From: Catellatospora vulcania
GTDB lineage: Bacteria > Actinomycetota > Actinomycetes > Mycobacteriales > Micromonosporaceae
DNA length: 64,000 nt
Reading direction: 5' to 3'
NCBI RefSeq assembly: GCF_009720385.1
Contig: NZ_ML769302.1
Coordinates: forward strand, 530,937 to 594,936
Shown: positions 10,411-19,204 of the stretch, in pieces
Layout of the letters: the number at the start of each line of letters is the position of its first letter
Numbering within the stretch: the stretch's first letter is position 1
Translations under genes and position numbers: made by a program
The notes under the pieces: generated by a model
Database searches by the model: none
Told to the model about the DNA's origin: nothing
The model's input: only the letters and a program-made list of their open reading frames with translations

Positions 10411-11016
10411 TCACGCGGGACGTACCACGATCCGGCGGTTGGGCTCGACGCCCTCGGACTCGCTCTGCACCCCCGCCGCGGCGTTGACCACGTCGTGCAC
10501 GCACTTGCGCTCGAAGGCGGACATCGGCTCCAGCTTGACGGCCTCGCCGTGCTGCTTGACCTTCTCCACCGCGTTCTTCGCCAGCGCGCCCAGCTCCTTG
10601 CGGCGCTGGTCGCGGTAGCCACCGACGTCCAGCAGCAGGCGGCTCGGCTCACCGGTCTGCTTGAAGATCGCCAGGCGGGTCAGCTCCTGCAGCGCCTCCA
10701 GCGTCGCGCCGCGCGGGCCGACGAGGGACTGCAGGCGGCTGCCGACCACCTCGACCACCGGGCGGCCGGCGGAGACCAGCTCGTCGATGTCGCCGTCGGC
10801 GTCCAGGATGTCCAGCAGGCCCTCGATGTAGTCCGCCGCGATCTCGCTCTGCCGGAACAGGTCGGCGTCGCTGGCGGCCTTGCGCTTGGGAGTGGCGGCC
10901 TCGTCGGCGCCCTCCTCAGCCTCGTCGCCCTCCTCGGCCGCTGCCGGGGCCTTCTGAATCTCGGTGTCGGCGAGGTCTTCGACTGCCACGTCGTCCAGCT
11001 CAGTCTGGTCGGTCAC
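10411..11016 (-). CDS. jag: Jag/KhpB family RNA-binding protein (KH and R3H domains)
   Basis: Jag-family proteins bind RNA and influence cell elongation and division in Gram-positive bacteria. The protein has 201 residues. The first 60 are acidic and Ala/Glu-rich and probably disordered. A KH domain with [25 protein letters not shown] follows, then an R3H domain near the end with [16 protein letters not shown]. Its position after yidC is conserved across bacteria. The start has an AGAACG ribosome site. Its last four bases overlap the alternative GTG start of rsmG. Confidence 0.93.
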   Translation of the reverse strand: MTDQTELDDVAVEDLADTEIQKAPAAAEEGDEAEEGADEAATPKRKAASDADLFRQSEIAADYIEGLLDILDADGDIDELVSAGRPVVEVVGSRLQSLVGPRGATLEALQELTRLAIFKQTGEPSRLLLDVGGYRDQRRKELGALAKNAVEKVKQHGEAVKLEPMSAFERKCVHDVVNAAAGVQSESEGVEPNRRIVVRPA

Positions 11017-11050
11017 GTTCTCTCCGGGTGTTCGGTCCGATCAAAACCCC

Positions 11051-11083
11051 GTGATCGGCCCCGCGCCGCGGCGCGGGGATCAC
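11051..11083 (-). terminator. GC-rich hairpin between yidC and jag
   Basis: GTGATC plus CCCCGCGCC pairs with GGCGCGGGG plus ATCAC, leaving a two-base bulge. It lies in the 137-bp gap between the yidC stop and the jag start, so it may attenuate transcription or protect an mRNA end. It has no T-run. Confidence 0.45.
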
Positions 11084-11153
11084 GAGCAGGTCTGTGTGGG
11101 GGTGGCAGTCAGCCGGGGTCGCCCGCCGCTACCGCAGGCGACCCTGTCTCAGC

Positions 11154-12029
11154 TCAGCCGACGTTCTTCTTCACCGTCTTGCGCTGCTTGGCGTTGGTCG
11201 GCTTGGCGCCCACCTTCGGCGCGAGCGCCTTGGCGACCTCCGGGTCGATGACCTTCGGCTCCGGCTTGGCGCCCATCTTCGGCGGCGGGTACTTCTTCAG
11301 CACCCACATCTGCTGGCCGAGGGTGAAGAGGTTCGTCGTGGTCCAGTAGATGATCAGACCGAGCGGGAAGGCCACCGCGGAGATGATCAGCGTCGCCGGG
11401 ATGCCGTACAGCATCAGCTTCTGCATCATCTTCTGCGTGGGGTCCTCGGACCAGCCGGTCTTCAGGATCATCTGGCGGCTGGTCATGTAGGTCGTGATGA
11501 TCATGACGACGCCGAGGATGCCGCAGAGCACGGCGGCCATGCCGCCGTCGCGGAAGGTCGCACCGATGGACACGCCGAACAGGTCGGCGGACATGCCGCT
11601 CTGGAACTGCGCCGCGGTCCACCCGTAGAGGGTCTCGTCGCTGGTGCCCGTGCCCAGGCGCTTGATGACGTGGAAGACGCCGAAGAAGATCGGCATCTGG
11701 ATCAGCAGCGGGAGGCAGCCCATCAGCGGGTTGGCCTTCTCCCGCCGGTAGAGCTCCATCATCTCGCGCTGGAGCGTCTCCTTGTCACCCTTGTGCTTCT
11801 CCTGCAGCGCCTTGAGCTGCGGCTGGAGCGTCTGCATGGCCCGCTGCGACCGGATCTGCTTGATGAACAGCGGGAACAGGATCACACGGACGGTCAGCAC
11901 CAGGAAGACGATCGCCAGGACCCAGTCCCAGTTGGTGGCGAGCCAGGTCCCGTCGCCCCAGAGCTTGTCGAAGAGGCTGTGCCATAGCAGCAGGACCTTC
12001 GAGACGATCGTATAGATCCAGTCCATCAT
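11154..12029 (-). CDS. yidC: Membrane protein insertase YidC/Oxa1
   Basis: YidC inserts and folds membrane proteins, alone or with SecYEG. The protein has 291 residues and lacks the large periplasmic domain of proteobacterial YidC, as expected for Gram-positive Oxa1-type members. Membrane segments lie near residues 35-57 ([19 protein letters not shown]), 102-120, 168-185 and 213-235. The conserved cytoplasmic hairpin contains [22 protein letters not shown], and [20 protein letters not shown] is diagnostic. The tail is Lys-rich, suited to ribosome contact. The start overlaps the yidD stop as ATGA, so the two genes are translationally coupled. Confidence 0.96.
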   Translation of the reverse strand: MMDWIYTIVSKVLLLWHSLFDKLWGDGTWLATNWDWVLAIVFLVLTVRVILFPLFIKQIRSQRAMQTLQPQLKALQEKHKGDKETLQREMMELYRREKANPLMGCLPLLIQMPIFFGVFHVIKRLGTGTSDETLYGWTAAQFQSGMSADLFGVSIGATFRDGGMAAVLCGILGVVMIITTYMTSRQMILKTGWSEDPTQKMMQKLMLYGIPATLIISAVAFPLGLIIYWTTTNLFTLGQQMWVLKKYPPPKMGAKPEPKVIDPEVAKALAPKVGAKPTNAKQRKTVKKNVG

Positions 12030-12310
12030 GAGGGTGTTGCTCCAGTCACATCAGTACTGCGGCGGGTGTTGGGTGGCACTGGGTCATATCCGCCCGGGTG
12101 AAAGGGATGGCAGCGACCGAGCCGTTTGACCGTCAGCCAGAACCCCCGCGCCGCGCCGTGACGCGAGATTGCCTCCAGCGCGTAGGCGCTGCAGGACGGG
12201 TAGAACCGGCAACGGGCTGGCAGGCCCGGACTCACCCAACGACGGTACGCGATGATGGGTAGGGCCAGCACGCGCCCGGCGAGTGTCGTGGGTCGCGACG
12301 GCTGAGTCAT
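12026..12310 (-). CDS. yidD: Membrane protein insertion efficiency factor YidD
   Basis: YidD is a small membrane-associated protein that helps YidC-dependent insertion. The 94-residue protein contains the family signature [19 protein letters not shown] (with conserved cysteines), [15 protein letters not shown] and HPGGYDPVP. It overlaps rnpA and yidC by four bases at each end (ATGA), placing the three in one coupled unit. Confidence 0.96.
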   Translation of the reverse strand: MTQPSRPTTLAGRVLALPIIAYRRWVSPGLPARCRFYPSCSAYALEAISRHGAARGFWLTVKRLGRCHPFHPGGYDPVPPNTRRSTDVTGATPS

Positions 12311-12750
12311 GCCTTACCCCCCGTCGACCTGCGGCGCGATGCCTGGCCGGGGTCGCGCTTGAGTGCCGCGACGAGCGCGGCGTCGAGGTCCCGGCCCAGT
12401 TGTTCGTACGAGGCGGACGCCGCTTGCGGCAGCGCGCGCACCACCACGGTGGCCCCGGCGGGCAGCCCGTCCAGCCGGTCCGCTGCCAGATGACGCAGCC
12501 GGCGCTTCACCGTGTTGCGGGTCACCGCGTTCCCCACCGCCTTGGAGACCACGAACCCTGCCTGGGATACCTGCCCGGACACGGCAACGGCGTGGCCGGG
12601 ATCGTCTCCCTGCCACGCCGTTTCATGCTCGGTGGCCGTTGCGGGCACCGTCAGGTGCACCACCACGGCGCCACGACCGGCTCGGCGGCCGGCCCGCACG
12701 GCGGCGGCGAAGTCAGCGCTTCGCCTCAACCTGTGCGCAGCCGACAGCAT
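12307..12750 (-). CDS. rnpA: Ribonuclease P protein component
   Basis: RnpA joins the RNase P RNA to mature tRNA 5' ends. The 147-residue basic protein has the expected N-terminus ([20 protein letters not shown]) and the RNR signature [15 protein letters not shown] near residues 85-100. It is slightly longer than typical because of an insert around residues 37-58 ([17 protein letters not shown]) and a basic C-terminal tail. The gene lies 20 bp after rpmH, its classic partner. Confidence 0.96.
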   Translation of the reverse strand: MLSAAHRLRRSADFAAAVRAGRRAGRGAVVVHLTVPATATEHETAWQGDDPGHAVAVSGQVSQAGFVVSKAVGNAVTRNTVKRRLRHLAADRLDGLPAGATVVVRALPQAASASYEQLGRDLDAALVAALKRDPGQASRRRSTGGKA

Positions 12751-12770
12751 CCGAGGCCCGTCCGGGGGTT

Positions 12771-12908
12771 TCAGACCGCCAGGCGGGCGCGGCCCTTGCC
12801 CCGGCGCTGCGACAGCACGGCGCGCCCGGCGCGGGTGCGCATACGCAGCCGGAAGCCGTGGGTCTTCGCGCGCCGACGGTTGTTCGGCTGGTACGTGCGC
12901 TTGCTCAC
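12771..12908 (-). CDS. rpmH: Large ribosomal subunit protein bL34
   Basis: bL34 is a 45-residue, very basic protein of the 50S subunit. The sequence [18 protein letters not shown] and the tail [11 protein letters not shown] are diagnostic. The GTG start at 12908 is chosen because AGGAGA lies eight bases upstream and because it gives the standard length. A longer in-frame reading to 12971 is not supported. Confidence 0.98.
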   Translation of the reverse strand: MSKRTYQPNNRRRAKTHGFRLRMRTRAGRAVLSQRRGKGRARLAV

Positions 12909-13574
12909 GTCAGGTCTCCTGGGGATCGCCCCGCGCTGAGGCGGGGAAGTTCTAGCTTTCCGCGGGTGCACCGCCCGGTTGACGGCAGGATCGGGACGAG
13001 CAGTCTCGATCTTGTCTGAGTCAGGGCGGACGCCGCAACCGACACCCTAGCAGAGGGTGATGGAGCAACCGCTCCAGGGTACACGTGCCGTCGATGTCCG
13101 CCAAGAACTCTTCGCAGCTCACTCATCGTGTCAACAGCGAGCGCTCGACGGCAACCGACAGTGTCGTTATCAACACTCACCGAGAGTGAAGCTGTGGACA
13201 ACAGGTGGACGCCTGTGGATAACCCTGTTAGCGTGCCGGAGTGCCCGACTGACGGCGCCAGCCGTTAATTGTGACGGCTACCGCAAAACCGGGCAATAAG
13301 GTGGCTCGTTCGGCACGGTGGGCCGTGTTGCAGGCGCTCAAGCGCCGGATAGGGCGACCCATACCAGCCGGACCCCGGATACCGATCGACACACAGCCTG
13401 TGGATAACTTGTGGAGAACCTCGAGGATTCGGGGGATAACCCGGGGGAAAACCACGGTCCGTGACTACATCGTCATTGATCGGAGCCGTCGTGCGGGAGC
13501 TGACGGGCAACCGGTGCCAGACCGAGCCCCGCTACACGGAATCGAAGGGTCGAGCGCATGAACGAGGCTGACAA
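12909..13574. promoter_or_regulatory. rpmH-dnaA intergenic region with DnaA boxes
   Basis: This 666-bp divergent region must hold the rpmH and dnaA promoters. It contains DnaA boxes on the minus strand: TTGTCCACA at 13193-13201, TTATCCACA at 13214-13222 and 13399-13407, and a near match (TTCTCCACA) at 13410-13418. Further GGATAAC motifs follow at about 13433. The cluster could autoregulate dnaA or form part of a bipartite origin. No certain -35/-10 pair was identified. Confidence 0.8.
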
Positions 13575-15206
13575 GTGAGCGACCTCAACGCCGTGTGGCT
13601 GGCCGCCACCGACGAGCTCGCTGACGAGATCGTCTCGGCGCAGCACCGGGCGTACCTGAGACTCACCCAGGCGCTCGCGGTGGTCGACGACCTCGTGCTG
13701 CTGAGCGTGCCGGACGCGTTCATCCGCGACGTCATCGAGACGAAGCTGCGCACCGCGATCACCGACACGCTGTCGCGGATCATGGGCCGGCCGGTGCAGG
13801 TGGCGGTGAAGGTGCGTCCGCCGGACGAGTCCGCGGCCCGCCCGGCGGCTCCGGCCGCCCCGCCCGCCGAGTACGCGCCGGTGGCATACACGGCACCCGT
13901 CTACAGCCCGCCGCCCATCGAGCATCCTGTCGTGGCGCCCGCCGCCGACGGCGAGGACGCGCTGTTCGCCGTCCCGGTCCCGCGCCACCCCGAGGTCGCC
14001 CCGGTGCGCGCCGCCGTGCTCCGCACGCCCGACCACCGCGACGGCCCGTCCGATTCCGGCCCCGGCCGGGGCACCGGGCCGATGGACAGCCGATCCGTGC
14101 CGCACCCGCTGGCCCAGGTACGCGAGGAGCGGGAGCGCCGTCCCGGCGCCACCCCCGGCTCGGCCGCGAACGACGCCGGCGGCAACAAGCTGAACCCGAA
14201 GTACCGCTTCGAGACCTTCGTCATCGGCTCCTCCAACCGCTTCGCGCACGCCGCGTCGGTGGCGGTCGCCGAGTCGCCCGCAAAGGCGTACAACCCGCTG
14301 TTCATCTACGGCGGCTCGGGGCTGGGCAAGACCCACCTGCTTCACGCGATCGGCCACTACGCCCAGGAGCTCGGCCACGCCCGCAGCGTCCGGTACGTGT
14401 CGACCGAGGAGTTCACCAACGACTTCATCAACTCGATCCGCGACGACAAGGCCAGCGCGTTCCAGCGGCGCTACCGCGACGTGGACATCCTCCTGATCGA
14501 CGACATCCAGTTCCTGGAGAAGCGCGACCGGACCCAGGAGGAGTTCTTCCACACCTTCAACACGCTGCACAACGCGAACAAGCAGATCGTGATCACGTCG
14601 GACCGCTCGCCCAAGGCGCTGTCGACGCTGGAGGACCGCCTGCGTACCCGGTTCGAGTGGGGCCTGCTGGCCGACATCCAGCCGCCGGACCTCGAGACCC
14701 GCATCGCGATCCTGCAGAAGAAGGCCGCTCAGGAGCGCCTGCACGCTCCCGCCGACGTGCTGGAGTTCATCGCCTCCCGGGTGTCGAACTCGATCCGCGA
14801 GCTCGAGGGCGCGCTGATCCGGGTCACCGCGTACGCCAATCTCAGCCGCGAGCAGGTCAAGCTGTCGATCGCGGAGGAGGTGCTGCGCGACTTCATCCCC
14901 GACGACGCGGCACCGGAGATCACCGCCGACCAGATCATGCTGTCGACGTCGGAGTACTTCGGCGTCAGCCTGGAGGACCTGCGCGGCCACTCCCGTTCGC
15001 GGGTGCTGGTCAACGCACGCCAGGTGGCCATGTACCTGTGCCGCGAGCTGACCGACCTGTCCCTGCCCCGGATCGGGCAGGCCTTCGGCGGCCGCGACCA
15101 CACCACCGTCATGCACGCCGACCGCAAGATCCGGCAGCAGATGGCGGAGCGGCGATCCCTCTACAACCAGATCGCCGAACTCACCAACCGCATCAAGCAG
15201 GTCTAG
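13575..15206 (+). CDS. dnaA: Chromosomal replication initiator DnaA
   Basis: DnaA binds 9-bp boxes in oriC, oligomerises with ATP and opens the origin. The protein has 543 residues. Domain I covers about residues 1-85. Domain II is a long Pro/Ala-rich linker to about 200, as in actinomycetes. Domain III is the AAA+ core with Walker A GGSGLGKT (Lys252), Walker B LLIDDIQF (Asp309) and sensor ITSDRSPK. Domain IV carries the box-binding signature GGRDHTTVMHADRKI near residues 505-518. The GTG start follows GAGG. An out-of-frame ATG 17 bases upstream opens only six codons. Confidence 0.98.
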   Translation: MSDLNAVWLAATDELADEIVSAQHRAYLRLTQALAVVDDLVLLSVPDAFIRDVIETKLRTAITDTLSRIMGRPVQVAVKVRPPDESAARPAAPAAPPAEYAPVAYTAPVYSPPPIEHPVVAPAADGEDALFAVPVPRHPEVAPVRAAVLRTPDHRDGPSDSGPGRGTGPMDSRSVPHPLAQVREERERRPGATPGSAANDAGGNKLNPKYRFETFVIGSSNRFAHAASVAVAESPAKAYNPLFIYGGSGLGKTHLLHAIGHYAQELGHARSVRYVSTEEFTNDFINSIRDDKASAFQRRYRDVDILLIDDIQFLEKRDRTQEEFFHTFNTLHNANKQIVITSDRSPKALSTLEDRLRTRFEWGLLADIQPPDLETRIAILQKKAAQERLHAPADVLEFIASRVSNSIRELEGALIRVTAYANLSREQVKLSIAEEVLRDFIPDDAAPEITADQIMLSTSEYFGVSLEDLRGHSRSRVLVNARQVAMYLCRELTDLSLPRIGQAFGGRDHTTVMHADRKIRQQMAERRSLYNQIAELTNRIKQV

Positions 15207-15967
15207 CGGGGGAGCGGCGAGGGCCGCTCCGTCGGTCCACTGATCTGGACGAACGCCCCGTCCCGGTACGCGAACCCGCGTTCCTGGGGCGTGATGCGCT
15301 CCGCCCCGTCGTCGTTGCCGTAGCCCTCGATCCGCACCGTGACCACGTCCCCGCTCACCGACACCTGCGCAGGGTCGATCCAGGGGAAGAAGTCGAAGGT
15401 CCGGGAATCGAGCATGAAACCGAGCGGGCGGAGCGCGCCGCCGTCGACGGTCAGCGCGAGCAGCTGCTTGCGCGTGAAGATCCCCTCGATCCGGCAGCTG
15501 ACGAGCACGACCAACTCGTCCCCTGGCAACCCGTCGAGATCAGCGCGGATCGGCGGGGACAGTTCGGCCACGGTCAGGCTGTTGTAGGGGCCGTCCCGCT
15601 CCGTGCCGTCGACGAACGTCCGGCGGCCCGCCGCGCACTGGGCCATCGCCGGGACGTCGAAGGTCGCGTTGCGCGCGTCCACCGCCGGCGCGGGCGAAAC
15701 ACCGGCGGGCGGCGATCCGCTGGGGACCTGCGTCGCGGTGACCGGGCCGGCCGATGCGGAGGGCGTGGTCACCGGGGGCGGCACGGACCGGCTGACGAGC
15801 ACCGTGCCGGCGACCAGACCGCCCGACAGCACCGCAGCCGCCGCGAGCACGGCGGTCGTCCTGCGCCGCGACCGGCGCCGGGAGCCGGTGAGCACCCGGG
15901 TATAGAGGTCGGCAGGTTCGGCCTGCGCCGCGAGGTCGGCGAGCCGGGCGCGGAAGGAGTCGTTCAT
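15203..15967 (-). CDS. Membrane-anchored protein encoded with a SigE-family sigma factor
   Basis: Function unknown; position suggests a partner or anti-sigma of the sigma factor upstream. The 254-residue protein has a cytoplasmic N-terminus, one membrane helix near residues 37-58 (RTTAVLAAAAVLSGGLVAGT), a Pro/Ser/Thr-rich linker and an extracellular domain with ADLDGLPGDELVVLVSC and SVSGDVVTVRIEGYG. It contains at least two cysteines outside. Its ATG overlaps the sigma stop as ATGA. Its 3' end overlaps the dnaA 3' end by four bases, tail to tail. No domain was recognised with confidence. Confidence 0.85.
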   Translation of the reverse strand: MNDSFRARLADLAAQAEPADLYTRVLTGSRRRSRRRTTAVLAAAAVLSGGLVAGTVLVSRSVPPPVTTPSASAGPVTATQVPSGSPPAGVSPAPAVDARNATFDVPAMAQCAAGRRTFVDGTERDGPYNSLTVAELSPPIRADLDGLPGDELVVLVSCRIEGIFTRKQLLALTVDGGALRPLGFMLDSRTFDFFPWIDPAQVSVSGDVVTVRIEGYGNDDGAERITPQERGFAYRDGAFVQISGPTERPSPLPR

Positions 15968-16494
15968 CGCAGCTTCCTGTCGCTGGTCGGGGAGTCGAGG
16001 AGATGAGGCGCGATGACGCGCAGCCTCGCCAGCGCCTTGGCGGACTGCGACTTGACCGTGCCGACCGTCACGCCGAGCAGCTCGGCGACCTCCGACTCGG
16101 ACAGATCCTCGAAGTAGCGCAGCACGAGCACCGCCCGCTGGCGGGCGCCGAGCCGGCTGAGCGCGTCCTGCAGGACCAGCCGGGTGACGGCCTGCGCCTG
16201 TTCGTCGACGCGCGCGGTGCGGGCCGGTTCGGGCGGGACGTCGGTCAGCCGTTCCGGGGAACGCCGTCGGCGACGCCACCACGAGATCTGCAGGTGATAC
16301 ATGATCTTGCGGGTGTACGCCTCGGGGCTGCCGTCCCACAGGCGAGGCCATGCCTGATGGGTACGGATCAGCGCGTCGTTGACGAGATCCTCGGCCAGAT
16401 GCTGGTCGCCGGTGAGCAGATATGCCGCTCGCAGCAGGGCCGGCGTGCGTGCCCGTACGTACGCCTCGAACTCTTCGGCGCGCGATGCCGTCAT
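15964..16494 (-). CDS. SigE-family ECF RNA polymerase sigma factor
   Basis: This 176-residue ECF sigma factor directs RNA polymerase to a small set of promoters. Region 2 spans residues 8-75 (ARTPALLRAAYLLTGDQHLAEDLVNDALI, then YTRKIMYHLQISWWRRRRR). Region 4 lies near 110-165 (LGARQRAVLVLRYFEDLSESEVAELLGVTVGTVKSQSAKALARLR). The wording matches the Streptomyces-type SigE family and is close to the sigma encoded at 37542. It is followed by the overlapping membrane-protein gene. The pair lies between dnaA and the DnaA-box cluster of oriC, which is unusual for this otherwise conserved locus. Confidence 0.93.
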   Translation of the reverse strand: MTASRAEEFEAYVRARTPALLRAAYLLTGDQHLAEDLVNDALIRTHQAWPRLWDGSPEAYTRKIMYHLQISWWRRRRRSPERLTDVPPEPARTARVDEQAQAVTRLVLQDALSRLGARQRAVLVLRYFEDLSESEVAELLGVTVGTVKSQSAKALARLRVIAPHLLDSPTSDRKLR

Positions 16495-16542
16495 CGGGAT
16501 CCGCCTTGTGGGTAGAGGGTGTCCGGTGCCGGGTACGCCCCC

Positions 16543-16573
16543 AGTAAGTGGCCCGCGGCGGCGAAAGGTTGCC
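16543..16573 (-). promoter_or_regulatory. Possible ECF promoter of the origin-linked sigma gene
   Basis: On the minus strand GGCAACCTT (16565-16573) matches the -35 of the two ECF promoters at 37450 and 39328. The -10 region (CACTTA) is a weaker match to CATCTT. The element sits at the edge of oriC, about 50 bp before the sigma start codon. Autoregulation is inferred from the shared motif. Confidence 0.5.
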
Positions 16574-16960
16574 CGTTGTCCACAGAGATCGTGGATAAGT
16601 CCGTGGATAACCCGGTGGATTGCCTGTGGATCCGCTGTGGACGGATGTGGACAGAGATTCCGCCAAAAATCTTGCTGTGGAAAGAGTGTGGACGCGCGTG
16701 TGGACGGAGCCCTTGATCCGTGGACAGCGGGCCATGATCGGTGGATATCGCTGTGGAGAACGTGGATGCCCGGTGTCCACAGTTTGGGGAGAACCACTGG
16801 GGATAGCCGGTGGATAACCTGTGGACGCCGGTGGACAACCGGTGGACGAAGCTCCGGCTGTGGAGAACTCGGCCGGTTATCCACCGCCCGTCCACCGCTC
16901 CTCCACACCCCTGCATGCGGGGTGACCTGGGAATACGGCGTTAATCCACAGTTTCCACAG
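16570..16960. other. oriC: Chromosomal replication origin oriC (DnaA-box cluster)
   Basis: About twenty sites with the core TGTGGA or TCCACA are packed into 390 bp. Close matches to the actinomycete box TTRTCCACA include 16576-16584 (plus), 16590-16598, 16602-16610 and 16809-16817 (minus, TTATCCAC with a changed last base), 16830-16838, 16877-16885 and 16942-16950. Most boxes point the same way, on the minus strand. The AT-richest stretch follows at 16960-17012, just before dnaN, and may be the unwinding element. Confidence 0.93.
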
Positions 16961-17141
16961 CACCGATGATGAAGACGGGAGTTATCTCTAAGAGAGAAAT
17001 CAAGAAATCATCGGGGTTCGGGAAGTTGTGGATGCTCGGCCGCCGCCGATCCACAGGGGTCGCCGAGGGGAGATCGCTCGGAGGTCCTAAGGTTTCAGTG
17101 GTCAGCTTGGCAGCATCGACGTGACCACAGGAGGGCTGAAG

Positions 17142-18290
17142 ATGAAGTTTCGGGTAGAGCGTGACGCGCTCGCCGACGCCGTGGCCTGGACCGCCAAGAG
17201 CCTTCCGAGCCGGCCCTCGGTGCCGGTTCTGGCAGGTGTGATGCTGCGGGTCGCCGACGGCCGCCTGCACGTCTCCGGCTTCGACTACGAGGTCTCCAAC
17301 CAGGTGGACGTCGAGGTGCAGGCCGACGCGGACGGCGCGACCCTGGTCTCCGGCCGCCTGCTCGCCGAGATCACCAAGGCGCTGCCGGCCAAGCCGGTGG
17401 AGATCGCCGCCGTCGGCGCGCACCTGGAGCTGGTCTGCGGCAGTGCCCGGTTCACCCTGCCGACGATGCCGGTCGAGGACTACCCGACCCTGCCGGAGCT
17501 GCCCGCCAGCGCCGGCCGCGTCGACGCCGCGGTGTTCGCCTCGGCGGTGTCCCAGGTCGCCATCGCGGCCGGGCGCGACGAGACGCTGCCGATGATGACC
17601 GGCGTCCGGCTGGAGCTCAACGGCGACACCCTGGCCCTGCTCGCCACCGACCGCTACCGGCTGGCCATCCGGGAGATCTCCTGGACGCCGGACGACCCGG
17701 AGATCAGCGTCAACGCGCTGGTCCCGGCGCGCACCCTGGCCGACACCGCCAAGACGCTCGGCCCGACCGGCGGCGACGTCACCATCGCGCTGGCCAGCGG
17801 CGGCGCGGGCGAGGGCATGATCGGCTTCCTGGGCGGCTCGAAGGTCGGCGGCTCCCGCCGGACCACCAGCCGCCTGCTCGACGGCCAGTCCTACCCGCCG
17901 GTGCGCTCGCTGTTCGCGCCCAGCTACGCCTCCGAGGCCCGGGTCACCGTGTCAGCGCTGGTCGAGGTCGTCAAGCGCGTCTCACTGGTGGCGGAGAAGG
18001 CCACCCCGGTGCGGCTGAGCTTCAGCGAGGACGGTCTCGTGGTCGAGGCCGGCGGCACCGAAGAAGCGCGGGCGAGCGAGGCGATGGACGCCACCTTCAC
18101 CGGTGAGTCGATGACGATCGCCTTCAACCCGCAGTACCTGATCGAGGGCTTGGGCGCGCTCGGCGCACCGACGGCCGTGTTCTCGTTCAACGATCCGTTC
18201 AAGCCCGCGGTGATCACCCCCGCCGACGCCGACGGTGCGGCGATCCCCGGGTTCCGCTACCTGATCATGCCGATCAGGGTGGGCCGCTGA
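17142..18290 (+). CDS. dnaN: DNA polymerase III subunit beta (sliding clamp)
   Basis: The beta clamp encircles DNA and tethers polymerase III. The 382-residue protein shows the three repeated clamp domains. MKFRVERDALADAVAWTAKSLP opens domain 1, DETLPMMTGVRLELNGDTLALLATDRYRLA is the domain 2 signature, and the C-terminus YLIMPIRVGR is conserved. ATG at 17142 is chosen over the in-frame GTG at 17121 because AGGAGGG lies eight bases upstream. Confidence 0.98.
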   Translation: MKFRVERDALADAVAWTAKSLPSRPSVPVLAGVMLRVADGRLHVSGFDYEVSNQVDVEVQADADGATLVSGRLLAEITKALPAKPVEIAAVGAHLELVCGSARFTLPTMPVEDYPTLPELPASAGRVDAAVFASAVSQVAIAAGRDETLPMMTGVRLELNGDTLALLATDRYRLAIREISWTPDDPEISVNALVPARTLADTAKTLGPTGGDVTIALASGGAGEGMIGFLGGSKVGGSRRTTSRLLDGQSYPPVRSLFAPSYASEARVTVSALVEVVKRVSLVAEKATPVRLSFSEDGLVVEAGGTEEARASEAMDATFTGESMTIAFNPQYLIEGLGALGAPTAVFSFNDPFKPAVITPADADGAAIPGFRYLIMPIRVGR

Positions 18291-18327
18291 CACAGCGGCC
18301 AGGCTCCAACGCACCAAGGGGGAAGAC

Positions 18328-19203
18328 ATGCAGCTCGGTCTGGTCGGACTTGGCAAGATGGGCGGCAACATGCGTGACCGCCTGCGCGAGGCGGGCCACG
18401 ACGTCGTCGGATACGACCGCAACCCGGAGCTCTCCGACGCCGAGAACCTGGCCGACCTCGTTGCCAAGCTGGAGGCGCCGCGCGCGGTGTGGGTGATGGT
18501 GCCCGCCGGCGTCACCGAGGCCACCATCGACGAGCTGGCTCCGTTGCTCAGCCCGGGTGACATCGTCATCGACGGCGGCAACTCGCGCTTCTCCGCCGAC
18601 GGCCCGCGGGCCGAGCGGCTGAGCAAGCTCGGCATCGGCTACGTCGACTGCGGCGTGTCCGGTGGCGTGTGGGGCAAGGAGAACGGCTACGGCCTGATGG
18701 TCGGCGGCTCCGACGAGAACGTCGGCCGGCTCATGCCGATCTTCGAGACGCTCAAGCCCGAGGGCGAGTTCGGCTTCGTGCACGCCGGCCCGGTCGGCGC
18801 CGGCCACTACGCCAAGATGGTGCACAACGGCATCGAGTACGGCCTGATGCACGCCTACGCCGAGGGCTTCGAACTGCTGGAGGCCTCCGAGCTGGTGACC
18901 AACGTGCCCGGGGTGTTCCGGTCGTGGCGTGAGGGCACCGTCATCCGGTCCTGGCTGCTCGACCTGATGGACCTGGCGCTCACCGACGACGCGCACCTGG
19001 AGAAGCTGAAGGGCTACGCCGACGACACCGGCGAGGGCCGCTGGACCGTGGAAGAGGCCATCCGCCTCGCCGTGCCCATGCACGTCATCGCAGCCTCGCT
19101 GTTCGCCCGTTTCGAATCCCGCCAGGACGACTCCCCGGCCATGAAGGCGATCGCCGCGCTGCGCAACCAGTTCGGTGGACACGCCGTGCAGCAGGCCGGC
19201 TGA
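18328..19203 (+). CDS. gnd: 6-phosphogluconate dehydrogenase, decarboxylating (GntZ/YqeC type)
   Basis: The enzyme oxidises and decarboxylates 6-phosphogluconate to ribulose 5-phosphate, giving NAD(P)H. The 291-residue protein is the short form. [12 protein letters not shown] (residues 4-15) is the Rossmann loop, [19 protein letters not shown] and [23 protein letters not shown] are substrate-binding motifs, and [19 protein letters not shown] holds the catalytic Lys. GGGGGAAGAC precedes the start. Its place between dnaN and recF is common in actinomycetes. Confidence 0.96.
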   Translation: MQLGLVGLGKMGGNMRDRLREAGHDVVGYDRNPELSDAENLADLVAKLEAPRAVWVMVPAGVTEATIDELAPLLSPGDIVIDGGNSRFSADGPRAERLSKLGIGYVDCGVSGGVWGKENGYGLMVGGSDENVGRLMPIFETLKPEGEFGFVHAGPVGAGHYAKMVHNGIEYGLMHAYAEGFELLEASELVTNVPGVFRSWREGTVIRSWLLDLMDLALTDDAHLEKLKGYADDTGEGRWTVEEAIRLAVPMHVIAASLFARFESRQDDSPAMKAIAALRNQFGGHAVQQAG

Positions 19204-19204
19204 G

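Noticed and set aside
13473..15116. 547-codon frame opposite dnaA
   Set aside because: Shadow of dnaA; low-complexity product rich in Val, Arg and Gln.
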